Shown piece by piece: positions 1 through 8,177 of a stretch of DNA of 64,000 bases. The notes under the pieces are model-generated. The model had not been told where the DNA came from and did not search any database. It saw only the letters and a list, made by a program, of their open reading frames with translations. Source of the stretch: Deltaproteobacteria bacterium (GTDB lineage Bacteria > Myxococcota_A > UBA796 > GCA-2862545); the NCBI GenBank assembly GCA_007693595.1, contig REDI01000041.1, positions 124,001 through 188,000 of the forward strand. The letters run 5' to 3'. How positions within the stretch are numbered: position 1 is the first letter of the stretch; each line of letters begins with the position of its first letter. The position numbers were made by a program, and so were the translations under genes.

Positions 1-1
1 T

Positions 2-49
2 CAGTCCCAAGAAGAAGAGTTCATCACGCCCACGGTCGAGGCGGACTAG
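2..49 (+). CDS. C-terminal end of an unidentified upstream gene (partial)
   Basis: The frame starting at base 2 is open from the window edge and ends at a TAG at 47-49. It encodes 15 residues ending FITPTVEAD. A plus-strand gene tail here would be convergent with the sigma factor gene that ends at 213. Nothing can be said about function from so short a piece, and an accidental open frame of this length is possible. About 160 bases without any obvious gene or terminator separate it from the sigma factor stop. Confidence 0.35.
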   Translation, partial: QSQEEEFITPTVEAD

Positions 50-212
50 CAGGGGTGACGGGGAGCGGAGCGCGCCGCGGTGCGGCGTGGTTCTGACGGC
101 TACGACCCTGCGAGGGTGCTGGACCTGTGACCGACGAGCCGACGCAGGCCAGGTGAGCGCCGGGAGATGCCCTTCGGTCCGCTCGCGGCGAGGCCTTGCA
201 GCCCGCAGGCGC

Positions 213-1163
213 TCAGCTCTGTTCGACGTTGAACTCGAAGTCGATCTCGTCGCCGAGCTCCGCCTCGAGGTAGGCGCGCAGGCGCTTCTTGATCCGAGCT
301 TCGACCTGACGGATCCGCTCTTTGCTCACCCCGAACACCTCGCCCAACTCCGAGAGGCTCTTGGGGTCGACCGCGACGAGGCGGTCGGTCCAGATCGTGC
401 GCTCCCGGTCATCGGCGAGGGTCTGAGCGAAGGTGTCGAGCTTGTCTTTGACCAGGGCCCCGAACTCGTTGCGGGCGGCGTCGGTCTCGGGGCTGATGCC
501 GTTCTTCTCGGGGACGACCTCGGCGAGGGAGCGGCCGTCGGGGTTGTCGCCTGCGGGCCCGTGGAGGGAGAGGGCGGGCGCGCGCATGTGCAGATCGACC
601 GCGTCGACTTCGGACTCCGCGACACCCAACCGTTCGGCGAGCACCTTGTGGGTTGGGTTGACGCCTTCCTGGATGAGGCGATCCCGCTCCTTTTGAAGCT
701 GGAAGAAGAGCTTGCGCCCGGCGCGGGTCGAGCCGAGGCGGACGAGGCGGAAGTTGTCGAGCAGGAAGCGAAGGATCATCGCACGGATCCAGTATTGTGC
801 GTAGCTCGAGAAGCGGATCTCGCGGTAGGGATCGTACCGGGAAAGGGCCTCGACCAGGCCGACGTTGCCTTCTTGGATGAGGTCGAGCACACTCGCCCAC
901 TGACGGTGGTATTGAAAGGCGATCTTGATGACCAGCCGAAGATTGGCCGTGACCAGGGCTTCGGCGGCCTCGCGATCGCCGGTCTCGAGGTAGCGGATGG
1001 CGTAGGCCTTCTCGTCCTCTGGGCTCAACAGGGGATAGCGCCGGACCTGGGCAAGGTAATAGCTGAGCAGATCACCCGTCTTGGTCATGCCCTTGGGGGC
1101 AGGCTTGATCGCGGGTAGCCCCTTAGGGGCGGGCCGGGCTGGCTTGTCATCGTTTTCGGCCAT
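213..1163 (-). CDS. rpoH: RNA polymerase sigma factor, RpoH (sigma-32)-like
   Basis: This is a sigma-70 family factor of 316 residues. Region 2 carries LIQEGNVGLVEAL (about 95-107) and an RFSSYAQYWIR stretch. The segment RKLFFQLQ (about 150-157) matches the RpoH box that sets sigma-32 proteins apart from RpoD. Region 4 ends with a helix-turn-helix, GVSKERIRQVEARIKKRLR. The start chosen is the ATG at 1161-1163, preceded by GGAG nine bases upstream; an in-frame extension upstream lacks family similarity. In Myxococcota, RpoH-type factors serve heat-shock or stationary/developmental programmes. It lies about 2.5 kb from tig and 4 kb from clpP-clpX-lon, which are classic heat-shock genes, so a shared stress role is plausible but inferred. 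The family is certain; the exact orthology (rpoH versus a SigB/SigC-type paralogue) is less so. Confidence 0.85.
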   Translation of the reverse strand: MAENDDKPARPAPKGLPAIKPAPKGMTKTGDLLSYYLAQVRRYPLLSPEDEKAYAIRYLETGDREAAEALVTANLRLVIKIAFQYHRQWASVLDLIQEGNVGLVEALSRYDPYREIRFSSYAQYWIRAMILRFLLDNFRLVRLGSTRAGRKLFFQLQKERDRLIQEGVNPTHKVLAERLGVAESEVDAVDLHMRAPALSLHGPAGDNPDGRSLAEVVPEKNGISPETDAARNEFGALVKDKLDTFAQTLADDRERTIWTDRLVAVDPKSLSELGEVFGVSKERIRQVEARIKKRLRAYLEAELGDEIDFEFNVEQS

Positions 1164-1463
1164 AAACTCAGGCTCCGCGTTAGTACGAGGGTGAAGCTGG
1201 ACGCCGGGAGCTCGCCTCGGGGCGAGCGGGTCCGCACCTGAGCGGGTAACCACCCGGGCGGTCGCTTCAAGCATGCCCACCTTATCTCGCCGCGCCGGTC
1301 GACTCTCGTCAGAGGGTCACGAGGCTGGTCTGGACGTGCTGGATGGAGGCGTGCGCGGAGGGGCCTCCCGCGTTCTACGGTGGAGTGTTCGTACCCTGTG
1401 CGATAATCCGCTAGGGTGGCGGTGGCGCGAGCAATGGTGGAGCTGGAACGGAGGGCGAGCCCC
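1164..1463. other. Intergenic region between divergent sigma factor and pseudokinase genes
   Basis: These 300 bases hold the divergent promoters of the two flanking genes. No RNA gene or repeat is visible. A GATAAT hexamer at 1402-1407 could be a -10 box for the plus-strand gene, but no convincing -35 box is correctly spaced, so no promoter is called. Confidence 0.4.
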
Positions 1464-3284
1464 GTGGTGGAGCTGACCGGGACGAGGCTGAGTTGGCGCG
1501 GGGCGGCGTATGACGGCACGCTCCGCGTTGATGGCGGCGATCCTGAGCCCGTACTAGCCTTGCTGGGGCCCGAAGGGGCGCCCGATGGCGCGCTCGCGAG
1601 GGCGCAGCGCGCATCCTCGATGGCCATGACGCTCCAGCATGCTGGCGTGCTCCGGCTGCTCTCGGTCGAGCGGTCCGAAGGGCGGGTCGCTTGGTGCTAC
1701 GAAGCCTTTCGCGGGCTAGGAATGGTACACCTCGTCGGTAGCGATGGTGCGGCGGAGCTCCCCGCTCGGGCGGCTGCTGAGCTGGTCGCCCAGGTCGCCG
1801 AGACCCTCTTGGCGCTGGGCTCGGCCGGCCTCCTACACCCCGGACCTGAGCCGGCTGATCTGCTCTTGGCCGGCTCGGGGACGGTCAAGATCGCGACGTT
1901 CAGCGGCCCGTACCCGGCCTCGCCCGCGATGCGCGCCCCCGAGGGACGCGACGGGGGAGAGGCCGCAGCGGTCTATCGACTCGGGGTCCTGCTCGCCCAC
2001 CTCACTAGCGGCTCGCCGATCCCAGCGAGCTCCGATGCCGAGGCGCACGAAGTCGCGGTGCGCCGTGCCTTGATCCGCGCCATGGCCCGACCGGGCCCCG
2101 TCCTGTCGGATCGCTATGGCCAGTGGCTTCGCGGGATGCTCGCCTGGGACCCCGGGGAACGCCCTCCACTTTCGGCAGTCCCCGCCGGTCTGCGCGGGGT
2201 GGCTTGGGCGACCGGCGGCGAGAGCCTGGCGGACTGGGCTGGGCGCCGCGTGCAAGAGCTGATCCTGCGGGTCGAAGAGCGCGGGGTGGCGACCGGAATC
2301 ACGCCCCCACCCGCCCCCGACTTCTCCGACCCAGCCCTGACCGAGGTCGACGGGCCTCGGCCCGCGCGGGATCCGAGCCTCCCGCCGCGGCGCCCGGTCC
2401 TCTTCGACGACGACACGAGCACCTCCGCTGAAGACGACGCGACCCAAGAGCTGCCTCCGGCGGGGGGCTCGCCCGTCCCGTCCTCGGGTCCTCGCTCCCG
2501 GTCGAGCGCCGGGATGCCGGTCGACATCGGCCCCCCTCCAGCAGCGCTGCGCAAGGCCTCCCTCCCGCCAGGCTTTCTGACTGAATCCTCTGCAGCGAGC
2601 GACAAGGAGCACACCGAGCCTGCCCCCGAGTCCTCGATGATGTCACCCGCCATGTTGGTGGGCGTCATCATCGGGCTGCTCATCGCGGTAGTGCTGCTTT
2701 CAGCCTACATCCTCTTCGGAGAGCGCATGCGGTCCCCCCCTGAGCCCACGGTTCCCGACGGGCCTGGCCTCATGGAGGCGGTCGTTCCTGAGCACGTTCC
2801 CGAGAGAACACACGATACCGGCGAGGAGTGGCCTGAAATTCCGCCCGAAACCTCCACCGCTGACGACCCTGACGCGGCCCCCCCCGAGCGGAGCTCGCCC
2901 CGATCCCTGCCGTCCCTCACGGTCGATCCCACGCCGACAGAGGGCTCGTCGGCCTCAACGACCGATCCTTCGGAGCGGTCGTCCACGGGCCGTGGCGCGA
3001 CGGACCCCGAAGGGCTTGTGCTTTTCGGGGGGAGCGGCAGCCACACGGTGCGGTTTCGCCTCGCACCCGACCTCGAAGGTGACATCGAGGTCCGTTGTGA
3101 CGGCATGCTCATCGCGGCACGAGCGCGAGGCGAGGTGCTGCTCAAGGGGCTCGAGACGGGGCAACGGTGCAAGGTCCAGGGATACCTGACGGAGGACGCT
3201 GCGGTGCGCTCCCATGAGCTCATCGTCGATGGGCCTGCGACCATCGACTGCTTTCACGACCGCGGCTCGACCTGTTTGGACTGA
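1464..3284 (+). CDS. Membrane-anchored Ser/Thr pseudokinase-like protein
   Basis: The 606-residue product has an N-terminal region laid out like a protein kinase domain but without its catalytic residues. Where HRDLKPxN is expected it reads HPGPEPADL (about 125-133). Where DFG is expected it reads KIATFSG (about 142-148), and no glycine-rich loop or VAxK lysine is seen. It then has a Pro/Ser/Asp-rich linker, one transmembrane helix (about 397-418), an acidic low-complexity stretch and a C-terminal domain of about 95 residues with two cysteines in the last 15. The topology suggests a cytoplasmic pseudokinase and an extracytoplasmic sensor. The GTG at 1464 is preferred because GGAGGG lies eight bases upstream; an ATG at 1434 and a GTG at 1416 are in frame but lack such a site. 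The degenerate-kinase reading is inference from motif position and is weaker than the membrane topology. Confidence 0.6.
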   Translation: MVELTGTRLSWRGAAYDGTLRVDGGDPEPVLALLGPEGAPDGALARAQRASSMAMTLQHAGVLRLLSVERSEGRVAWCYEAFRGLGMVHLVGSDGAAELPARAAAELVAQVAETLLALGSAGLLHPGPEPADLLLAGSGTVKIATFSGPYPASPAMRAPEGRDGGEAAAVYRLGVLLAHLTSGSPIPASSDAEAHEVAVRRALIRAMARPGPVLSDRYGQWLRGMLAWDPGERPPLSAVPAGLRGVAWATGGESLADWAGRRVQELILRVEERGVATGITPPPAPDFSDPALTEVDGPRPARDPSLPPRRPVLFDDDTSTSAEDDATQELPPAGGSPVPSSGPRSRSSAGMPVDIGPPPAALRKASLPPGFLTESSAASDKEHTEPAPESSMMSPAMLVGVIIGLLIAVVLLSAYILFGERMRSPPEPTVPDGPGLMEAVVPEHVPERTHDTGEEWPEIPPETSTADDPDAAPPERSSPRSLPSLTVDPTPTEGSSASTTDPSERSSTGRGATDPEGLVLFGGSGSHTVRFRLAPDLEGDIEVRCDGMLIAARARGEVLLKGLETGQRCKVQGYLTEDAAVRSHELIVDGPATIDCFHDRGSTCLD

Positions 3285-3346
3285 GGTCGCCTTCAGCAGC
3301 CAAACCGCTTTGAATGTGCCATTTTGTCGGAATCAGTGGCGTGGCC

Positions 3347-3374
3347 TTGCATCTGCCCGCAGACCGGCTAGTAG
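3347..3374 (+). promoter_or_regulatory. Promoter of the tRNA-His/tRNA-Lys unit
   Basis: A -35 box TTGCAT (3347-3352) is followed after 16 bases by a -10 box TAGTAG (3369-3374), 12 bases before the tRNA-His 5' end. The same TAGTAG -10 hexamer precedes the tRNA-Val/Asp unit, which supports both calls. The distance to the mature tRNA is short, so the leader would be only a few bases. Confidence 0.5.
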
Positions 3375-3386
3375 GCCGCCGTTCGC

Positions 3387-3464
3387 GGTGGGCGTAGCTC
3401 AGTCGGTTAGAGCGCCAGGTTGTGGCCCTGGAGGTCGTGGGTTCGATCCCCATCGCTCACCCCA
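3387..3464 (+). tRNA. tRNA-His (GTG)
   Basis: The cloverleaf is complete: acceptor stem GTGGGCG/CGCTCAC with a G at position -1 (3387) paired to the discriminator C (3461), as is characteristic of tRNA-His. The anticodon stem CCAGG/CCTGG encloses a loop with anticodon GTG (3422-3424). The T arm carries GTTCGATCC. The 3' CCA (3462-3464) is encoded. Confidence 0.97.
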
Positions 3465-3473
3465 TTCGCATAC

Positions 3474-3546
3474 GGGCCTATAGCTCAATTGGCAGAGCAT
3501 CGGACTCTTAATCCGCAGGTTCCAGGTTCGATTCCTGGTGGGCCCA
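3474..3546 (+). tRNA. tRNA-Lys (CTT)
   Basis: Acceptor stem GGGCCTA/TGGGCCC, D-arm TAGCTCAATTGGCAGAGC, anticodon loop CTCTTAA with anticodon CTT, and T arm CCAGG-TTCGATT-CCTGG. The discriminator is A3546 and no CCA is encoded, unlike the tRNA-His nine bases upstream. The two are probably cotranscribed, since a hairpin terminator follows immediately. Confidence 0.97.
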
Positions 3547-3552
3547 TCCCAA

Positions 3553-3590
3553 CGTCCCGGCCGGCAGCCGCCGGTCGGGACGCTTCCTTT
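3553..3590 (+). terminator. Rho-independent terminator after the tRNA-His/Lys unit
   Basis: A 12-bp GC-rich stem (3553-3564 with 3571-3582, one G-T pair) closes a 6-base loop and is followed by the pyrimidine/T-rich run CTTCCTTT. It sits seven bases after the tRNA-Lys 3' end. Confidence 0.75.
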
Positions 3591-3700
3591 CACCCCCAGC
3601 GATCGTCGGCTGGTTCCGCCGACCCGCTCCCGACCGTGGCTCACCGCATCGCAGCCCACCATGGCGATGTTGTCCAGCGGGCCACGCATCCGAGGTCACC

Positions 3701-5131
3701 ATGAACATCGAGGTCATCGCCGACGGCTCTTATCGGCGCACGCTCCAGGTTGTCGTCCCCGCTGCTACGGTCGAGCAGCAGCTCGATCGGGCCCTCCGTC
3801 AGGTCGGAGGCAAGGCCCGCCTCCGCGGCTTTCGTCCCGGCAAGGCTCCGCGCAAGGTCATCGAGGCGCGGTTCGGGCCCCAGGTGGCCGCCGACGTAGC
3901 CGCCGACCTCATCCAGGATGCCTACACCAAGGCCATCGCCGATCACGAGCTCGAGCCGGTCAGCCGCCCCGCCGTCGATCGCGAGGAGGACCCCCGCCGT
4001 GGCGTCGACTTCACCTTCTCGATCTCCGTCGAGGTCCGGCCCTCCATCACCCTCGAGACCTGGACCGGGGCCGACGTGGTCTACCCCAGCGCCGAGGTGG
4101 ACGACGCGGAGCTCGAAGCCAAGATCCAAGAGCGGCTTGTCGAGAACCAGCGCCTCGTTGAGGTCGTGGACCGCCCGGTGGGCGAAGACGACCAGGTAAT
4201 GGTAGAGCTGCACATCTTCGATGGCGACGAAGAGGTCGTCACTGAGCTCGGCACCATGGTCAAGACCGCGGGCGATGCCTGGTACACCGGCCTCGAGGCG
4301 CACCTGCAAGGAATGGGTGTCGACGAAGAAAAGACCTTCGAGGTCGCGTTCGATGCGGCGGCCCGGGTCGAGTCCGTCGCGGGCAAGACCTTGAAGGTCA
4401 CGGCCAAAGTGCTCTCCATCCAGACCTACCAAGTCCCGGAGCTGACCGATGAACTCGCCGAAGAGCTCGGCTACGAGGGCGGAGCCGAAGGCATGAAGCT
4501 CGCGATTCGGGCTGAGCTTCAGGGCGGCCGCGATGAGCTGGCCCGAAACCAGGCGCGAGCCAACTTGCTGCAGGTCCTCATCGACGCCAACGACTTCGAC
4601 GTGCCACCTGGCATGATCGATCAGCAGCTCGAGATCCTGCTCAACGAGCTTCGCCTGCAGCAGGCCTATCGGGGAGTCGATCCGCGACAGGTTCACTTCA
4701 GCGAGGCGCAGCTCGCCGATCTTCGCCTGCGCTCTGAGTTTGCGGTGAAGGGCGGGCTGATCCTCGACTTCGTCGGGAAGGTCGAGAACATCGAGGTGAC
4801 CGACGAAGATGTGGAGCGCAAACTGCAGGAGCTCGCCGACGAGCGCATGCAGGACGTCGAGGTCATCCGGGCCTACTTCGAGCAGCAGGACCAGGTCGAC
4901 GACCTCCGTGAGCGCCTCTTCGAAGAGAAGACCCTCGACTGGCTCCTCGAGCACGCCAACATCGTGGCGTCCACCGGCGAGGGCGAGGGCGAGGGCACCG
5001 CACCCGAGCCGCCTCTCGATGCCGCGCCCCCCGAGGGCACCGGGCTTCCCGAAGAGCCCTCCGTCGAAGACGACGAAGACGATCAGGGCGGCACGGCGGT
5101 GCCCGAAGACGACTCCGACGACGAGCGCTGA
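3701..5131 (+). CDS. tig: Trigger factor (ribosome-associated peptidyl-prolyl isomerase chaperone)
   Basis: The 476-residue product is the ribosome-bound chaperone that receives nascent chains at the exit tunnel. The N-terminal ribosome-docking signature GFRPGKAPR is at 43-51. A central FKBP-like PPIase domain (about 155-245) and the helical C-terminal substrate-cradle domain (about 260-425) follow. The last 45 residues are an acidic, Glu/Asp/Pro-rich tail that is longer than usual. It opens the tig-clpP-clpX-lon quality-control block, an order widely conserved in bacteria, though 278 bases separate it from clpP, so clpP may have its own promoter. No CIRCE element or clear sigma-32 promoter was found upstream. 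Confidence 0.97.
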   Translation: MNIEVIADGSYRRTLQVVVPAATVEQQLDRALRQVGGKARLRGFRPGKAPRKVIEARFGPQVAADVAADLIQDAYTKAIADHELEPVSRPAVDREEDPRRGVDFTFSISVEVRPSITLETWTGADVVYPSAEVDDAELEAKIQERLVENQRLVEVVDRPVGEDDQVMVELHIFDGDEEVVTELGTMVKTAGDAWYTGLEAHLQGMGVDEEKTFEVAFDAAARVESVAGKTLKVTAKVLSIQTYQVPELTDELAEELGYEGGAEGMKLAIRAELQGGRDELARNQARANLLQVLIDANDFDVPPGMIDQQLEILLNELRLQQAYRGVDPRQVHFSEAQLADLRLRSEFAVKGGLILDFVGKVENIEVTDEDVERKLQELADERMQDVEVIRAYFEQQDQVDDLRERLFEEKTLDWLLEHANIVASTGEGEGEGTAPEPPLDAAPPEGTGLPEEPSVEDDEDDQGGTAVPEDDSDDER

Positions 5132-5409
5132 CCCGTCGCGCGGCGGACGCGGTGCGCGGTCTGTACGGCCCCGCGCCCGCGAGGATCGGGGACCTTCTCT
5201 GTAGGGCAGTGCACGACATGGATTGGTGATGCACTCCTTCGAACCGGCTCTTTTTGGGGTGTCGGGGCGCGGCTCGCGCGAGAGGAGCCAAGGTCAGGGG
5301 TGGTCGTGACGTCCTGTGCGCGCAAGATGTAGGGGTAGGCGTCCCTCGTGCCGGGCTAGCTGGTCCACGTTACGCCGAAGCACCCAACATTCCTCCCCCG
5401 GAGAGCGCC
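5132..5409. other. Intergenic region between tig and clpP
   Basis: This 278-base gap holds no convincing ORF or RNA. The only visible symmetry is a 6-bp inverted repeat, AGTGCA at 5208-5213 and TGCACT at 5230-5235, which could be a weak operator half-site pair. No consensus heat-shock promoter is evident. An in-frame extension of clpP into this gap lacks ClpP similarity and is taken as untranslated leader. Confidence 0.4.
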
Positions 5410-6030
5410 ATGGATCCCTTCAAGATGACCTACTTCATCCCCGGAGTCACCGAGCAGCATCGCGGTGTTGAGCGCACGGTCGACATCTGGACCCGGCTGC
5501 TGCAAGACCGGATCATCTTTCTTGGCACTCAGGTCGACGACACGGTGGCCAACGCCATCGTCGCCCAGCTGCTCTTCCTCGACAGCCAGGACCCTGAGAA
5601 AGACATCTATATGTACATCAACAGCCCTGGCGGCTCGATCACGGCGGGGCTGGCGATCTACGACACCATGCAGTATACGCGCGCCCCAGTGAGCACCATC
5701 TGCATCGGTCAGGCGGCCTCTATGGGTGCGGTCCTGCTGGCGGCGGGTGAGCCTGGCAAGCGTCGGTCCTTGCCGCACTCGCGCGTTCTCATCCACCAGC
5801 CGCTCGGAGGGGCCCGCGGTCAAGCCTCCGACGTCGAGATCCAGGCCCGCGAGATGCTCCGCATGAAGTCCATGCTCAACGAGATCCTCGCCAAGCACAC
5901 GGGGCAGCCGGTCGATCGCATCAAGAACGATACGGATCGCGACAACATCATGACCCCGCTTCAGGCGGTCGATTACGGCCTCATCGACGAGGTCATCGGC
6001 GCCGACGACCTCGCCGAGGCGTCGAGCTAG
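5410..6030 (+). CDS. clpP: ATP-dependent Clp protease, proteolytic subunit ClpP
   Basis: The 206-residue product forms the tetradecameric serine-protease chamber that degrades proteins unfolded by ClpX. The catalytic triad is visible: Ser104 in GQAASMGA, His129 in SRVLIHQP and Asp174 in NDTDRD. The start is the ATG at 5410, six bases after GGAG; the length and the N-terminus [15 protein letters not shown] fit the family. clpX begins 65 bases downstream, so the two are very likely cotranscribed. Confidence 0.97.
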   Translation: MDPFKMTYFIPGVTEQHRGVERTVDIWTRLLQDRIIFLGTQVDDTVANAIVAQLLFLDSQDPEKDIYMYINSPGGSITAGLAIYDTMQYTRAPVSTICIGQAASMGAVLLAAGEPGKRRSLPHSRVLIHQPLGGARGQASDVEIQAREMLRMKSMLNEILAKHTGQPVDRIKNDTDRDNIMTPLQAVDYGLIDEVIGADDLAEASS

Positions 6031-6095
6031 AACCCGCGTGGGAGCGCACAGGCCCCGTAGACTCACCGAGTCGCGGGGCAACCCGAGGAGGCCGC

Positions 6096-7346
6096 TTGCG
6101 GCGAAAGGCGAATGAAGGCAAGGACCTGTGTTGTTCCTTCTGTGGGAAGTCTCAGAAGGAAGTACGCAAGCTCATCGCAGGACCCTCGGTCTATATCTGC
6201 GATGAGTGCGTCGAGCTGTGCAACGACATCATCACCGATGAACACGAACGCGATGACTTCTACACCACCCGCGGTCTGGTTCCCAAACCCAAAGAGATCT
6301 ACGACTTCCTGGATCAGTATGTTGTAGGCCAGGACCGCGCGAAGAAGGTGCTCTCGGTGGCCGTGCACAACCACTACAAGCGCATCGACTCTCGGACCTC
6401 CTCCGAAGATGTTGAACTCCAGAAGTCCAACATTCTCATGATTGGGCCCTCGGGCTCCGGAAAGACCCTGCTCGCGCAGACCTTGGCGAAGTTCCTCGAT
6501 GTGCCCTTCACCATCGCCGATGCCACCAGCCTCACCGAGGCGGGGTATGTGGGCGAAGACGTCGAGAACATCGTGCTTTCGCTCTTCCAAGCTGCCGAGT
6601 ATAACGTGGAGCGGGCGTGCAAGGGCATCATCTACATCGACGAGGTGGACAAGGTCTCGCGCAAGTCCGAGAACCCCAGCATCACCCGCGACGTCTCTGG
6701 CGAAGGCGTGCAGCAAGCCTTGCTGAAGATCATCGAGGGTACGGTGGCGAACGTGCCTCCCAAGGGGGGGCGCAAGCACCCGCAGCAGGAGTTCTTGCAG
6801 ATCGACACCACCAACATCCTCTTCATCTGCGGAGGCGCCTTCGTCGGCCTCGATAAGGTGGTGGAGTCCCGGCTGGGCGAGCAAGCTCTGGGCTTTGGCC
6901 ATGGGGGAAAGAAGCGGATCGAGCGGAGCTCCAGCGAGTTGGTTGCGCTGACCGAGGCCGAAGACCTCATGCGCTTCGGCTTGATCCCTGAGTTCATTGG
7001 TCGGGTCCCGGTGCTGGCCACCCTCGATGAGCTCGATGAAGAGACCCTGATCGAGATCCTGACGAAGCCGCGCAATGCCTTGATCAAGCAATACCAAAAG
7101 CTCTTCGATATGGAGCGAGTCAAGCTCAAGTTCACCGAGGGGGCGCTTCAGCTCATCGCCCGCGAGGCGCTCCAGCGCAAGACCGGGGCGCGCGGGCTGC
7201 GTGCCATCCTCGAAGAGGTGATGCTCGACGTCATGTACGATCTCCCTTCGCGCGACAACGTCAAGGAGTGCATCATCAGCGAGGACGTTGTGGAGCGAAA
7301 GCAGGAGCCTATCCTTGTTTATGAGTCCGAAGAGGCGTGGGCCTGA
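6096..7346 (+). CDS. clpX: ATP-dependent Clp protease ATP-binding subunit ClpX
   Basis: ClpX is the AAA+ unfoldase that feeds substrates to ClpP. The N-terminal zinc-binding domain has CxxC pairs (Cys13/Cys16 and Cys35/Cys38). Walker A is GPSGSGKT (117-124) and Walker [10 protein letters not shown] (178-186), with RARGLRAI-type sensor-2 sequence near 365. The start is an unusual TTG at 6096, four bases after GAGGAGG; the nearby ATG at 6112 is out of frame, so TTG is required to include the zinc domain. The 416-residue length is normal. The next gene's start overlaps its stop. Confidence 0.97.
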   Translation: MRRKANEGKDLCCSFCGKSQKEVRKLIAGPSVYICDECVELCNDIITDEHERDDFYTTRGLVPKPKEIYDFLDQYVVGQDRAKKVLSVAVHNHYKRIDSRTSSEDVELQKSNILMIGPSGSGKTLLAQTLAKFLDVPFTIADATSLTEAGYVGEDVENIVLSLFQAAEYNVERACKGIIYIDEVDKVSRKSENPSITRDVSGEGVQQALLKIIEGTVANVPPKGGRKHPQQEFLQIDTTNILFICGGAFVGLDKVVESRLGEQALGFGHGGKKRIERSSSELVALTEAEDLMRFGLIPEFIGRVPVLATLDELDEETLIEILTKPRNALIKQYQKLFDMERVKLKFTEGALQLIAREALQRKTGARGLRAILEEVMLDVMYDLPSRDNVKECIISEDVVERKQEPILVYESEEAWA

Positions 7347-8158
7347 GCGCTCCGCGCCTCAAGGTTCGGCGTAGCTGCGGTCGCTCCCGGCCTGGCCGCC
7401 TTCGGCAGCTGGATGCGTGGCTGGTGGCGCACGGCGCGTCGTGCTTCGAGCTTGGGCCGAGTCCGTTGGTAGTGGATGTAGGGATCGGAACGCCCCCTGA
7501 CGCGACGGTGGAGCTCCATCGCTCGCTGCGGGAGCGGTGGCCCGACGTCAGGACCCTCGGCGTCGATGTGGTTCGGCACTATGTGGACGATCTGCTCGCG
7601 CGGCAGATCGAGGGGGTCGAGGCTCGACTCGGTGGAGAGGTCCTTCCGCTGAGGCCCCAGGAACGACCCGTGGTGGTTCGGGCGATCAACCTGCTGCGAG
7701 GGGCGCGCGAGCGCGACGTGACCGAGGGCTTGCAGGCTCTGGCGGCTCCCTTGGCGCGAGGGGGGTGGCTGCTCGAAGGCAGCACCGACACCGAGGGGGA
7801 TGTAGGGGTATATCGGGTGCTTCGAGCCACCATGGGCCGTCTCGAAGAGGTGGCCTTGATCATGACGACGACCTTTCAGCGAGGCTTCGACCCGCGCCTC
7901 TTTACCGCGTGGCTTCCCAAGGGTCTCGGCCGGCATGCGCGACCGGGGCCGGCGGTGGAGGAGCGCTTCGAGCGTTGGGTCGACGCCACGAGGGCGGCGC
8001 GGGCCGCGGGCGTTCGGGAGCCGCTCGACACCTTTATGGCGGCGGCCTCGCGGCTGGCGGAGGTCGACGAAGCGGTCGTGAGGAGCTCGGAGGAGTGGCA
8101 AGGCGGTGTCTTGTGGTGGCGCGCGGGGTCCTCGTCCCCCCGTCGCGTTAGGCTGTAG
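7337..8158 (+). CDS. Class I SAM-dependent methyltransferase-like protein
   Basis: The 273-residue product has a glycine-rich motif [16 protein letters not shown] followed about 30 residues on by GVDVV, which resembles motif I and the acidic loop of a Rossmann-fold SAM methyltransferase. Similar proteins are known as class I SAM-dependent methyltransferases without assigned substrates. A later segment ([14 protein letters not shown] and [13 protein letters not shown]) fits motif IV and the following strand. The GTG start lies inside the clpX stop region (10-base overlap), implying translational coupling to clpX; the first dozen residues are basic and may not belong to the domain. lon follows 19 bases later. 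Its place inside a ClpXP-Lon block is unusual, and no substrate can be inferred. Confidence 0.65.
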   Translation: MGLSAPRLKVRRSCGRSRPGRLRQLDAWLVAHGASCFELGPSPLVVDVGIGTPPDATVELHRSLRERWPDVRTLGVDVVRHYVDDLLARQIEGVEARLGGEVLPLRPQERPVVVRAINLLRGARERDVTEGLQALAAPLARGGWLLEGSTDTEGDVGVYRVLRATMGRLEEVALIMTTTFQRGFDPRLFTAWLPKGLGRHARPGPAVEERFERWVDATRAARAAGVREPLDTFMAAASRLAEVDEAVVRSSEEWQGGVLWWRAGSSSPRRVRL

Positions 8159-8177
8159 ATGTGCACAGGTGAGCCCC

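Noticed and set aside
2-212. A complete small gene at the window start
   Set aside because: The first frame has no start inside the window and the rest of the interval has no ORF with a ribosome site.
3641-4954. Long minus-strand open frame opposite trigger factor
   Set aside because: It lies exactly opposite a certain gene and is caused by GC-rich codon bias; its protein is a low-complexity Leu/Gly/Asp string with no fold.
5208-5235. Inverted repeat as a CIRCE heat-shock element
   Set aside because: The arms are only six bases and do not match the CIRCE consensus TTAGCACTC.
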